Positions 8,206 through 15,801 of a DNA stretch of 47,897 nt are shown here, piece after piece (position 1 is the stretch's first letter; each line of letters starts with the position of its first letter). Location: the NCBI GenBank assembly GCA_947564305.1, contig CANOBT010000026.1, forward strand, positions 1-47,897, read 5' to 3'. Source of the DNA: an uncultured Lachnospiraceae bacterium (GTDB lineage: Bacteria > Bacillota_A > Clostridia > Lachnospirales > Lachnospiraceae). The position numbers and the translations under genes were made by a program. A model generated the notes under the pieces. The model did not search any database. It was not told where the DNA came from and saw only the letters and a program-made list of their open reading frames with translations.

Positions 8206-10284
8206 ATGAAGGTTTACAGAACAGATGAGATCAGGAACGTGGTATTGCTTGGACACGGAGGCAGCGGTAAGACGAGTCTCGTAGAGGCAATGCTTTATGT
8301 ATCTGGGGCATCGAATCGTATGGGCAAGGTTTCAGAGTCCAATACGGTCAGTGATTTTGACAAGGAAGAGCAGAAGCGAGGTTTTTCCATCAGTACAAGT
8401 ATTGTGCCGATAGAGTGGGAAAAGGCCAAGATTAATATATTGGACACTCCGGGATACTTCGATTTCGTAGGAGAAGTAGAAGAAGCGGTCAGTGCGGCAG
8501 ACGCGGCAGTTATTGTGGTATCCGGAAAAGCCGGAGTACAGGTGGGTACGGAAAAAGCATGGGAATTATGTGAAAAATACCATCTGCCCCGTATGGTCTA
8601 TGTGACAGAGATGGATGTGGATGATGCCAGCTTCCGTCAGGTTGTGGAAGATCTGACTGCAAAATATGGGAAAAAGATTGCACCTCATTTCCAGCCAATC
8701 CGTGAAAACGAAAAGCTTGTGGGCTATATCAATGTCATCAAGAATGCGGGGAGAAGATATACTGGTATCGGTAAGAGAGAGGAATGTGAGATACCGGATT
8801 ACTGTAAGGCAAACTTAGAGACTCTGCGTGACTCTTTGATGGAAGCAGTTGCAGAGACCAGTGAAGAGTTCATGGACCGCTATTTCAGCGGCGAAGAATT
8901 CTCAGTAGAAGAAATCCGTGCGGCAATGCGTACAGAAGTTATGAGCGGAGATATCGTGCCGGTGGCAATGGGCTCTAACATCGAGGCGCAGGGAGTTGCA
9001 AACCTGTTGTCTGACATCGTTCGTTTCTTCCCAAGCCCGGACAAGAGGACCTGTGCGGGAATCAATCGTACGACTAATGATATTTTTGAGGGCGACTATG
9101 ATTTCTCCAAGGCAAAGACTGCCTATGTATTCAAAACTATGGTAGATCCGTTCATCGGAAAATATTCTTTCATAAAGGTATGCTCCGGTGTTCTGAAAGG
9201 TGAGGATGTTCTGTATAATGCGGGTAGTGAATCCGAAGAAAAACCAGGCAAGCTTTATGTTATGTGCGGCAATAAACCGACGGAAGTCAGTGAGCTGTTT
9301 GCAGGTGATATCGGAGCTATTGCCAAACTTGCAAATACAAAGACAGGCGATACACTCTCCACAAAGAGCACACAGATTTTGTACACAAAGACAGAATATT
9401 CTGTTCCATATACATATATGAGATACCGCGTGAAGAATAAAGGTGAGGAAGATAAAGTATCACAGGCACTTGCCCGGATGATGGCAGAAGATGTTACACT
9501 GAAAGCTGTGATTGACAGTGAAAACCGTCAGTCCCTGCTTTATGGTATGGGGGACCAGCATCTGGAAATCGTAGCAAGCAAGCTGGTTGCCAGATACAAA
9601 GTTGAAATTATCTTAGAGACTCCGAAGGTTGCATTCCGCGAGACAATCCGTAAAAAATCTGACGTGGATACAAAGTATAAAAAACAGTCCGGCGGACATG
9701 GTCAGTATGGTCATGTTAAGATGAAATTTGAACCATCCGGAGATTTGGAGACTCCATATGTTTTCGAGGAAGTTGTAGTTGGAGGTGCAGTTCCGAAGAA
9801 TTATTTCCCGGCAGTAGAAAAAGGTCTGCAGGATTCTGTGGTGAAAGGACCTCTGGCTGGCTATCCGGTAGTGGGTGTAAAAGCGATTCTTTACGATGGT
9901 TCTTATCATCCGGTAGATTCTTCGGAGATGGCATTTAAGACTGCTACAAGTCAGGCGTTTAAGAAAGGCTTTATGGAGGCATCTCCGGTACTTTTAGAGC
10001 CAATCGTATCTTTGAAGGTGACCGTGCCGGACAGTTATACCGGTGATGTAATGGGCGATTTGAATAAGCGCCGCGGCCGTGTGTTGGGTATGAATCCGAT
10101 TGCAGGCGGCAAGCAGGTGATTGAGGCTGATATTCCAATGACAGGAATGTTTGGATACTGTACGATTCTCCGTTCTATGACTGGAGGACGAGGAACCTAT
10201 GAATATACATTTGCAAGATATGAGCAGGCCCCGTCTGATGTACAGGAGAAAGAGATTGCCGCACGCGCAGCAGCAGAAGCATAG
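8206..10284 (+). CDS. EF-G-like translational GTPase paralogue with degenerate G motifs
   Basis: This 692-residue protein has all five EF-G domains, including the domain IV tip (QSGGHGQYGHV) and the C-terminal RGRVLGM and GYCTILRSMTGG segments. Its GTPase centre departs from housekeeping EF-G. The P-loop is GHGGSGKT (16-23), switch I has RGFSI in place of RGITI, switch II is DTPGYFDF (80-87) with Tyr84 where EF-G has catalytic His, and G4 reads TEMD (134-137), not NKMD. It therefore belongs to the EF-G-like/EF-G2 group and not the str operon EF-G. No ribosomal genes flank it. AAGGAGG (8192-8198) gives a clear start. It may bind the ribosome with weak or absent GTP hydrolysis, which is inference. 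Confidence 0.88.
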   Translation: MKVYRTDEIRNVVLLGHGGSGKTSLVEAMLYVSGASNRMGKVSESNTVSDFDKEEQKRGFSISTSIVPIEWEKAKINILDTPGYFDFVGEVEEAVSAADAAVIVVSGKAGVQVGTEKAWELCEKYHLPRMVYVTEMDVDDASFRQVVEDLTAKYGKKIAPHFQPIRENEKLVGYINVIKNAGRRYTGIGKREECEIPDYCKANLETLRDSLMEAVAETSEEFMDRYFSGEEFSVEEIRAAMRTEVMSGDIVPVAMGSNIEAQGVANLLSDIVRFFPSPDKRTCAGINRTTNDIFEGDYDFSKAKTAYVFKTMVDPFIGKYSFIKVCSGVLKGEDVLYNAGSESEEKPGKLYVMCGNKPTEVSELFAGDIGAIAKLANTKTGDTLSTKSTQILYTKTEYSVPYTYMRYRVKNKGEEDKVSQALARMMAEDVTLKAVIDSENRQSLLYGMGDQHLEIVASKLVARYKVEIILETPKVAFRETIRKKSDVDTKYKKQSGGHGQYGHVKMKFEPSGDLETPYVFEEVVVGGAVPKNYFPAVEKGLQDSVVKGPLAGYPVVGVKAILYDGSYHPVDSSEMAFKTATSQAFKKGFMEASPVLLEPIVSLKVTVPDSYTGDVMGDLNKRRGRVLGMNPIAGGKQVIEADIPMTGMFGYCTILRSMTGGRGTYEYTFARYEQAPSDVQEKEIAARAAAEA

Positions 10285-10334
10285 AATTCCATAGAGCTTC
10301 AATATTTGTTGATATAAAAATGAACTGAATAAAG

Positions 10335-10374
10335 AGACTGTTATCTTCACATACTAAGGTAACAGTCTTTTTTT
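10335..10374 (+). terminator. Rho-independent terminator after EF-G paralogue
   Basis: AGACTGTTA (10335-10343) pairs with TAACAGTCT (10360-10368), followed by a run of T to 10374. Confidence 0.88.
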
Positions 10375-10476
10375 ATTTCCGAAAAGTTTTTGACTTGGAA
10401 AAAATTGGAAACCTGTGAAAGAGAATACCAGTGTGAAAATTTTTTGATTCCATATAATATTGAAAAAGCATAAAAG

Positions 10477-10502
10477 CGAATACCCAAAAAGGTATTCGTT
10501 TT
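10477..10502 (+). repeat. hairpin upstream of spoIVB
   Basis: CGAATACC (10477-10484) and GGTATTCG (10491-10498) form an 8-bp stem with a 6-base loop, followed by TTTTC. It could be a second terminator or part of the spoIVB leader. A CATATAATA stretch just upstream (10451-10459) resembles the -10 of sporulation sigma factors, but I found no convincing -35, so I do not call a promoter. Confidence 0.5.
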
Positions 10503-10578
10503 CGCATGTAAAGGAGATAGAAATTAGGTATAAAAATTTTGTACGCATGAGAAAATGATACAAGGAAGGGTGTGTGGC

Positions 10579-11643
10579 ATGAAGAAGGGAATCAAAATTT
10601 TTTTTCTGGCAATCGTGTTTTTTGGTGGATCTTTTGTCTCTGGATGCCTTGGATGGGCAGCGGCAGGATATGTACCCCAGGAAGAAGTTAGTGCGGCAGA
10701 TATTGGAGAAGATACGGTTCTTGTAGGAGGGATGCCGGTAGGCATTTATATGGAGACAGACGGGGTGCTTGTTCTGGATACACAAAGTATAGAAGGTGTA
10801 GATGGACTGGAGCACAATCCGGCACACAATCTGGTAAAGTCAGGAGACTATATCGTGGGGATCAACGAGCAAAATGTAAGTGGCAAAGAGGATTTGATCC
10901 AGGTATTGAATCATCTTACGGATACGGAAGTTGTTCTGACTCTTCGCAGGGAAGATGAGACTCTGGATGTGAGATTAGAGGCTGTAGAAGACCAACCAGA
11001 TGACTATAAACTGGGTATCTGGGTCAGAGATAATGTACAAGGGTTGGGGACAATTACTTTTTTAGATGCGAACAGCCGTTTTGGAGCACTAGGGCATGGT
11101 ATCCATGATGCTGATACTAATGTTTTAATGGATATTCAGGAAGGGAGCCTGTATAAAACAAGTATACGCTCTATTTTGAAAGGAGACTATGGAATACCAG
11201 GCAGTATGGAAGGACTGATCGTATATAATACGTTTAATCGGTTGGGAAGTATTGACAATAACATGGATTCGGGAATTTATGGAACTGTGGATAAGATTGA
11301 TGAGTTGTTTCAGGAACAGATACCTGTGCAGGTGGCGGCAAAGGAGGAAATTGAACTTGGAGAGGCGCAGATACGCTGCTGTCTGGAAGATGAGGTTCAA
11401 GAATATTCCGTTATGATCACGGGAGTGGATATGGCACCGAAAGAGGTGAATAAAGGGATTATCCTTCAAGTCACAGATGAGGAACTTCTGGATAAAACCG
11501 GGGGGATCATCCAGGGGATGAGCGGTTCTCCAATTCTGCAAAATGGAAAGCTGGTTGGTGCAGTGACGCATGTATTTGTAAATGATCCGACGAAAGGTTA
11601 TGGGATTTTTGCAGAAACTATGGTAAATCAGGCGGGAGAATGA
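10579..11643 (+). CDS. spoIVB: SpoIVB serine peptidase (stage IV sporulation)
   Basis: SpoIVB is secreted from the forespore and triggers pro-sigma-K processing in the mother cell. The 354-residue protein has an N-terminal membrane anchor (about 6-22), a PDZ domain (about 75-135, NPAHNLVKSGDYIVGI) and an S55 peptidase domain with the catalytic His in ALGHGIHD (H173) and the serine motif GMSGSPI (313-319). The start at 10579 is chosen because AAGGAAGGG lies 8 bases upstream; an ATG at 10555 has none. VSGC at 20-23 looks like a lipobox, which is unusual. spo0A follows directly, the standard Firmicute pairing. Confidence 0.93.
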   Translation: MKKGIKIFFLAIVFFGGSFVSGCLGWAAAGYVPQEEVSAADIGEDTVLVGGMPVGIYMETDGVLVLDTQSIEGVDGLEHNPAHNLVKSGDYIVGINEQNVSGKEDLIQVLNHLTDTEVVLTLRREDETLDVRLEAVEDQPDDYKLGIWVRDNVQGLGTITFLDANSRFGALGHGIHDADTNVLMDIQEGSLYKTSIRSILKGDYGIPGSMEGLIVYNTFNRLGSIDNNMDSGIYGTVDKIDELFQEQIPVQVAAKEEIELGEAQIRCCLEDEVQEYSVMITGVDMAPKEVNKGIILQVTDEELLDKTGGIIQGMSGSPILQNGKLVGAVTHVFVNDPTKGYGIFAETMVNQAGE

Positions 11644-11658
11644 CAGAAATGCGAATAC

Positions 11659-11677
11659 TTCGACATTCCATGTCGAA
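11659..11677 (+). promoter_or_regulatory. inverted pair of Spo0A boxes
   Basis: TTCGACA (11659-11665) and TGTCGAA (11671-11677) are perfect copies of the 0A box facing each other across 5 bp. They sit 19 bp upstream of the -35 of the spo0A promoter. This fits autoregulation by phosphorylated Spo0A. Confidence 0.75.
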
Positions 11678-11696
11678 TCAGGACGGCAAAATATCC

Positions 11697-11725
11697 TTGA
11701 TTCTGTAAAGTCGTGTAGATATAAT
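11697..11725 (+). promoter_or_regulatory. sigma-A promoter for spo0A
   Basis: TTGATT (11697-11702), a 17-bp spacer and a perfect TATAAT (11720-11725) precede the spo0A start by about 53 bp. The inverted 0A boxes lie just upstream. Confidence 0.75.
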
Positions 11726-11778
11726 AAAATCTGATAGTGGTAATTCCGCAGTACAGGAACCTGTCTGGAGGAAGAGGT

Positions 11779-12567
11779 ATGGAACAATTGACCGTAGCTA
11801 TCGCTGATGACAATGAAAGAATGCTGGACATGCTGGAAGAAATTATCAGTATGGATAAAGAGCTTAACGTCGTAGGAAAAGCAAAAAATGGCGAGGAAAT
11901 GTGTCAAATCATCAAGGATAAAAGACCGGATGTTGTCCTTCTTGATCTGATCATGCCGAAAATGGACGGACTGACGGTGATGGAGCATGTCGGCCGCGAT
12001 AAGTCTATGGCGAAACAGCCTTATTTCATTGTCGTCACGGCGGTTGGACAGGAGCGGATTACAGAAGATGCATTTGATAAGGGCGCGAACTATTATGTGA
12101 TGAAGCCATTCAATAATGAGATATTGTTGAATCGCATCAAAACGGTAAGGAAAGTATTTCGGTCCCACGAAAAAAAGACAGAAGAAGTGATAGAAAATAC
12201 ACAGATTCGAGAAGATGATCTGGAAAACAGAGTTACAGATATGCTTCATGAAATCGGCATCCCTGCCCATATAAAAGGGTATCATTACCTTAGAGACGCG
12301 ATTATCATGGCCGTTGAAGATATGGATGTACTAAATGCGATTACGAAAGTTCTGTACCCAACTGTAGCTAAGAAATACCAGACCACTTCCAGCCGGGTGG
12401 AACGTGCTATCAGACATGCAATAGAGGTAGCGTGGAGCCGGGGGAAGTTGGATACATTAGATGAGCTTTTTGGGTATACCGTGAGCAACGGAAAAGGTAA
12501 GCCGACCAATTCAGAATTTATCGCATTGATTGCAGACACCATACAGCTTGAATATAAGCATCGATAA
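11779..12567 (+). CDS. spo0A: sporulation master regulator Spo0A
   Basis: Spo0A is the response regulator that commits the cell to sporulation. It has 262 residues: an N-terminal receiver with the acidic pair D10-D11, the phospho-acceptor D56 in VLLDLIMP, a Thr in VVTAVG and the Lys in YVMKPF; then the C-terminal Spo0A DNA-binding domain ([31 protein letters not shown]). The ATG at 11779 is preceded by GGAGG at the right distance; the upstream in-frame ATG at 11737 lies in the promoter region. No clear terminator follows, and 12568-12684 is AT-rich and featureless. Confidence 0.97.
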   Translation: MEQLTVAIADDNERMLDMLEEIISMDKELNVVGKAKNGEEMCQIIKDKRPDVVLLDLIMPKMDGLTVMEHVGRDKSMAKQPYFIVVTAVGQERITEDAFDKGANYYVMKPFNNEILLNRIKTVRKVFRSHEKKTEEVIENTQIREDDLENRVTDMLHEIGIPAHIKGYHYLRDAIIMAVEDMDVLNAITKVLYPTVAKKYQTTSSRVERAIRHAIEVAWSRGKLDTLDELFGYTVSNGKGKPTNSEFIALIADTIQLEYKHR

Positions 12568-12684
12568 AATCTCAAAATCTACTTAATTTACAAATTCTAA
12601 ATGTTTAAGGCATTAAATACCGATGTTCAGAACAAATTCCCAAAAGAAAATCCAATTTTAGCCAATATTCCTGCAAGATAAATC

Positions 12685-12713
12685 TTTTCAATGTACGAAA
12701 AATGAGTTATAAT
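12685..12713 (+). promoter_or_regulatory. sigma-A promoter for glgA
   Basis: TTTTCA (12685-12690), a 17-bp spacer and a perfect TATAAT (12708-12713) lie 58 bp upstream of the glgA ATG. Confidence 0.6.
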
Positions 12714-12771
12714 ATAGGATAACAATGTAATTTTGAAGAGATACTAAGAAAAAGTCGGAGGTTTGTTAGCT

Positions 12772-14220
12772 ATGAAAAACATTTTATTTGCATCTTCAGA
12801 GTGCGTTCCTTTTATTAAGACAGGAGGGCTTGCCGATGTAGCAGGATCGTTGCCAAAATATTTTGATAAGGAGAACTATGATGTTCGTGTCGTACTGCCA
12901 AAGTATAACTGCATGTATCAGAAATGGAAAGATATGTTAGAGTATGTGGACCATTTTTACATGGATCTTGCAGGACAGGATCGCTATGTAGGTATTTTGA
13001 AGTGCGAATATGACGGAGTGCAATTTTATTTCATTGACAATGAATACTATTTCAATGGATTTGCACCATATGAGGGAGACCCGAAGTGGAATATCGAGAA
13101 ATTTGCATTTTTCTCAAAAGCAGTTTTGAGTATTCTTCCGGTTATCGGATTCCGTCCGGATTTAATTCACTGCCATGACTGGCAGACAGGCCTGATTCCA
13201 GTATATCTGGATAATTTCCGTTATCTGGGAGAATATTATCGTGGAATCAAGTCTATCATGACCATACATAATTTGAAATTCCAGGGAGTATGGGACACGA
13301 AGACTGTTCAGCAGATTACAGGACTGCCGGATTATTATTTTGTGCCGGATAAGATGGAAGCATACAAAGATGCGAATCTTTTGAAAGGCGGTATTGTCTA
13401 TTCAGATAGGGTGACTACGGTTAGTCAGACTTATGCAGAGGAGATTAAGACACCGTTCTATGGAGAAGCATTGGATGGCCTGATGAATGCACGCTCCAAT
13501 GTGCTCAGTGGCATTGTCAACGGGTTGGATTACACGGATTGGGACCCGGAAACAGATACACGGATTGCGAAGAACTTTAATATAGAGAATTTCCGCAAGC
13601 TGAAGCCTCTGAACAAGTTGGCGTTGCAGGAGGAATTGGGACTGGATAAGGATGCTCATGCTATGATGATTGGTATTGTGTCCAGGCTTACCGATCAGAA
13701 AGGTTTTGACTTGATTGATTATGTGATGGATGAACTCTGCCAGGATGCAGTTCAGATTGTAGTGCTCGGAACAGGAGATGCAAAATATGAGAATATGTTC
13801 CGCCATTTTGCGTGGAAATATTCAGGAAAGGTATCTGCAAATATTTACTATTCAGATGAGCTGTCACATAAGATTTATGCTTCTGTAGATGCATTTTTGA
13901 TGCCGTCTCTGTTTGAACCTTGTGGATTGAGCCAGCTTATGAGTCTGCGCTATGGTACATTGCCAATTGTACGTGAGACAGGCGGGCTCAAAGATACGGT
14001 AGAAGCATACAATGAATATGAAAAGACAGGAACCGGATTTAGCTTTACGAATTACAATGCACATGAGATGCTCAATACGATTCGCTATGCGGAGCAGATT
14101 TATTATGACAGGAAGAGAGATTGGAATAAGATGGTAGAGCGTGCTATGAAGGAAGATTTCTCATGGAATAATTCTACCAAACAGTATGAGGCGCTTTATA
14201 AGGAGTTGCTGGGAGAATAA
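12772..14220 (+). CDS. glgA: glycogen (starch) synthase GlgA
   Basis: GlgA is a GT5 glycosyltransferase that extends alpha-1,4-glucan from ADP-glucose. The 482-residue protein has the N-terminal KTGGLADVAGSLP motif, HCHDWQTGL, TIHNLKFQG, GIVNGLDYTDWDP, the C-terminal domain RLTDQKGFDLI, and the catalytic-region segment EPCGLSQLMSLRYG followed by ETGGLKDTV. The ATG at 12772 has GGAGG 10 bases upstream; the frame also opens at a TTG (12763) that is too close. No glgB, glgC or glgP is adjacent, so it stands apart from a glycogen operon. Confidence 0.94.
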   Translation: MKNILFASSECVPFIKTGGLADVAGSLPKYFDKENYDVRVVLPKYNCMYQKWKDMLEYVDHFYMDLAGQDRYVGILKCEYDGVQFYFIDNEYYFNGFAPYEGDPKWNIEKFAFFSKAVLSILPVIGFRPDLIHCHDWQTGLIPVYLDNFRYLGEYYRGIKSIMTIHNLKFQGVWDTKTVQQITGLPDYYFVPDKMEAYKDANLLKGGIVYSDRVTTVSQTYAEEIKTPFYGEALDGLMNARSNVLSGIVNGLDYTDWDPETDTRIAKNFNIENFRKLKPLNKLALQEELGLDKDAHAMMIGIVSRLTDQKGFDLIDYVMDELCQDAVQIVVLGTGDAKYENMFRHFAWKYSGKVSANIYYSDELSHKIYASVDAFLMPSLFEPCGLSQLMSLRYGTLPIVRETGGLKDTVEAYNEYEKTGTGFSFTNYNAHEMLNTIRYAEQIYYDRKRDWNKMVERAMKEDFSWNNSTKQYEALYKELLGE

Positions 14221-14235
14221 TTTCGTCAGACGAAA
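14221..14235 (+). repeat. 15-base palindrome between glgA and metF
   Basis: TTTCGTC-A-GACGAAA is a perfect 7-bp dyad directly after the glgA stop and 19 bases before the metF start. It could be an operator or a small processing hairpin. No U-tract follows. Confidence 0.4.
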
Positions 14236-14254
14236 GAGGCAGGAGAAAAGAGAC

Positions 14255-15124
14255 ATGAAGATTATCGACAGGCTGAATGAGGACAAGATACATATTTCAT
14301 TTGAGGTATTTCCGCCCAAGACGGATGCGGGTGTTGATAAGGTTTTGGCGGCAACGGACGAGATTGCATCGCTGAAACCGTCATACATCAGCGTTACATA
14401 TGGAGCAGGAGGCGGAACGAGTAAGAATACGGCCAGGATTGCCTCCCATATTAAGGATGATTTAGGAGTATTGAGTCTGGCGCATCTGACTTGTGCATCT
14501 TCGACAAAGGAAGAGGTACGGGATGTGATTTCCAATTTAAAACAACTTGGGATCGAAAATATTTTGGCCCTCAGGGGAGATATCCCTGAGGGAATGGAAT
14601 TTCCGACAGGAGACCGCTTCCGCTATGCATGGGAGTTGGTTGAGGAGATTCGAAAACATGGAGATTTTTGTATTGGAGCAGCCTGTTATCCGGAAGGTCA
14701 TGTGGAGAATGAGCATAAGGCGGATGATATCAGATATCTGAAGCAAAAAGTAGACTGCGGTGTGGATTTTTTGACGACACAGATGTTTTTTGACAATGAC
14801 ATCCATTATAATTTTCTATACAGAATTCGGGAGGCGGGGATTACGGTCCCCGTTCTTCCGGGAATTATGCCGATTACCAGTGCGTCTCAGATGAAGCGCA
14901 GTCAGGAATTGTCAGGAACTGTATTTCCGAGACGATTTCTGGCACTGCTAGATCGGTTTGGAAGTTATCCGGATGCGATGAAGCAGGCGGGGATTGCGTA
15001 TGCTACCGACCAGATTATTGACCTGCTTGCGAATGGTGTTAGGAACATTCATATCTATTCAATGAATAAACCAGATGTAGCGGCAAAGATTATGGAGAAT
15101 CTGTCTGAGATTATTAAGTGCTGA
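14255..15124 (+). CDS. metF: 5,10-methylenetetrahydrofolate reductase MetF
   Basis: MetF makes 5-methyl-THF for methionine synthesis. The 289-residue TIM barrel has FEVFPPK near the N-terminus, ISVTYGAGGGT, LTCASST, LALRGDIPEG, ACYPEGH, DFLTTQMFFDN (the FAD/substrate region) and GIMPITSASQ. The frame opens upstream, but the ATG at 14255 has AGGAG at 14241-14245. It overlaps or abuts the next gene, and metH follows, so the three form a methyl-transfer unit. The length matches the bacterial form without a regulatory tail. Confidence 0.93.
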   Translation: MKIIDRLNEDKIHISFEVFPPKTDAGVDKVLAATDEIASLKPSYISVTYGAGGGTSKNTARIASHIKDDLGVLSLAHLTCASSTKEEVRDVISNLKQLGIENILALRGDIPEGMEFPTGDRFRYAWELVEEIRKHGDFCIGAACYPEGHVENEHKADDIRYLKQKVDCGVDFLTTQMFFDNDIHYNFLYRIREAGITVPVLPGIMPITSASQMKRSQELSGTVFPRRFLALLDRFGSYPDAMKQAGIAYATDQIIDLLANGVRNIHIYSMNKPDVAAKIMENLSEIIKC

Positions 15125-15147
15125 CGGGGAGTAGGAGAGCCGGGAGA

Positions 15148-15795
15148 ATGGAGCAACTGAGAAAGGAAGCTGTCCGATACCTGGGATATGGAAAAAATGC
15201 GGTAGATGCGCAGACACTGGAGCTGATTGAGAACTCTTTTTCGAGTTTACAATCTGCTGCCAGCAGGAAGTCCGTCTATCGCATCTTTGATTTATCCCTG
15301 GAAGGTAAAGAAGATATCCATTTTGGAAATCTGAATGTGAAAAGTAAAAGTCTTGGAAAAAATCTGTTGGGATGTGATAAAATTATTTTGTTTGGTGCTA
15401 CTTTGGGTGTTGGAGTGGATCAGCTTTTATTTCGTTCGTCCAAGACGAATATGGCAAAGACCGTGGTACTGCAGGCATGTGCTGCTGCACTATTGGAAGA
15501 GTACTGTGATGAATGTCAGGATGAGATTGCGGAAAAGATGAAACAGGAGGGAAGGTTCCTGCGGCCCAGATTTAGTCCAGGGTATGGGGATTTTTCTATC
15601 GAATGTCAAAGAAATGTGATACAAATGCTGGATGCGGCGAAGACCATTGGGCTTACGATAACAGATAGTCTGATGATGGTTCCTTCCAAATCCGTGACAG
15701 CCGTTATCGGAGTCAGTCAGTTTCCGATACAATGCCACCGACAGGGCTGTGAGGCCTGTGGGAAAAAAGATTGTATATACAGAAGGGATACGTGA
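15148..15795 (+). CDS. stand-alone methionine synthase reactivation-domain protein
   Basis: The 215-residue protein resembles the C-terminal AdoMet-binding activation domain of cobalamin-dependent methionine synthase. RPRFSPGYGDFSIECQ corresponds to the RxxPGY AdoMet loop, and GLTITDSLMMVPSKSV to the region after it. It ends in a cysteine-rich tail (CHRQGCEACGKKDC). The metH that follows 6 bp later lacks this domain, so the two proteins likely work together to reduce oxidised cob(II)alamin. The start is the ATG at 15148 with AGGAG 10 bases before; a GTG at 15118 overlaps metF. Confidence 0.85.
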   Translation: MEQLRKEAVRYLGYGKNAVDAQTLELIENSFSSLQSAASRKSVYRIFDLSLEGKEDIHFGNLNVKSKSLGKNLLGCDKIILFGATLGVGVDQLLFRSSKTNMAKTVVLQACAAALLEEYCDECQDEIAEKMKQEGRFLRPRFSPGYGDFSIECQRNVIQMLDAAKTIGLTITDSLMMVPSKSVTAVIGVSQFPIQCHRQGCEACGKKDCIYRRDT

Positions 15796-15801
15796 TACGT
15801 T

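Noticed and set aside
11125..12285. 386-codon open frame on the minus strand across spoIVB and spo0A
   Set aside because: It is a shadow of two certain genes on the other strand, covers the spo0A promoter, and its protein is rich in His, Phe, Ile and Arg with no family motif.
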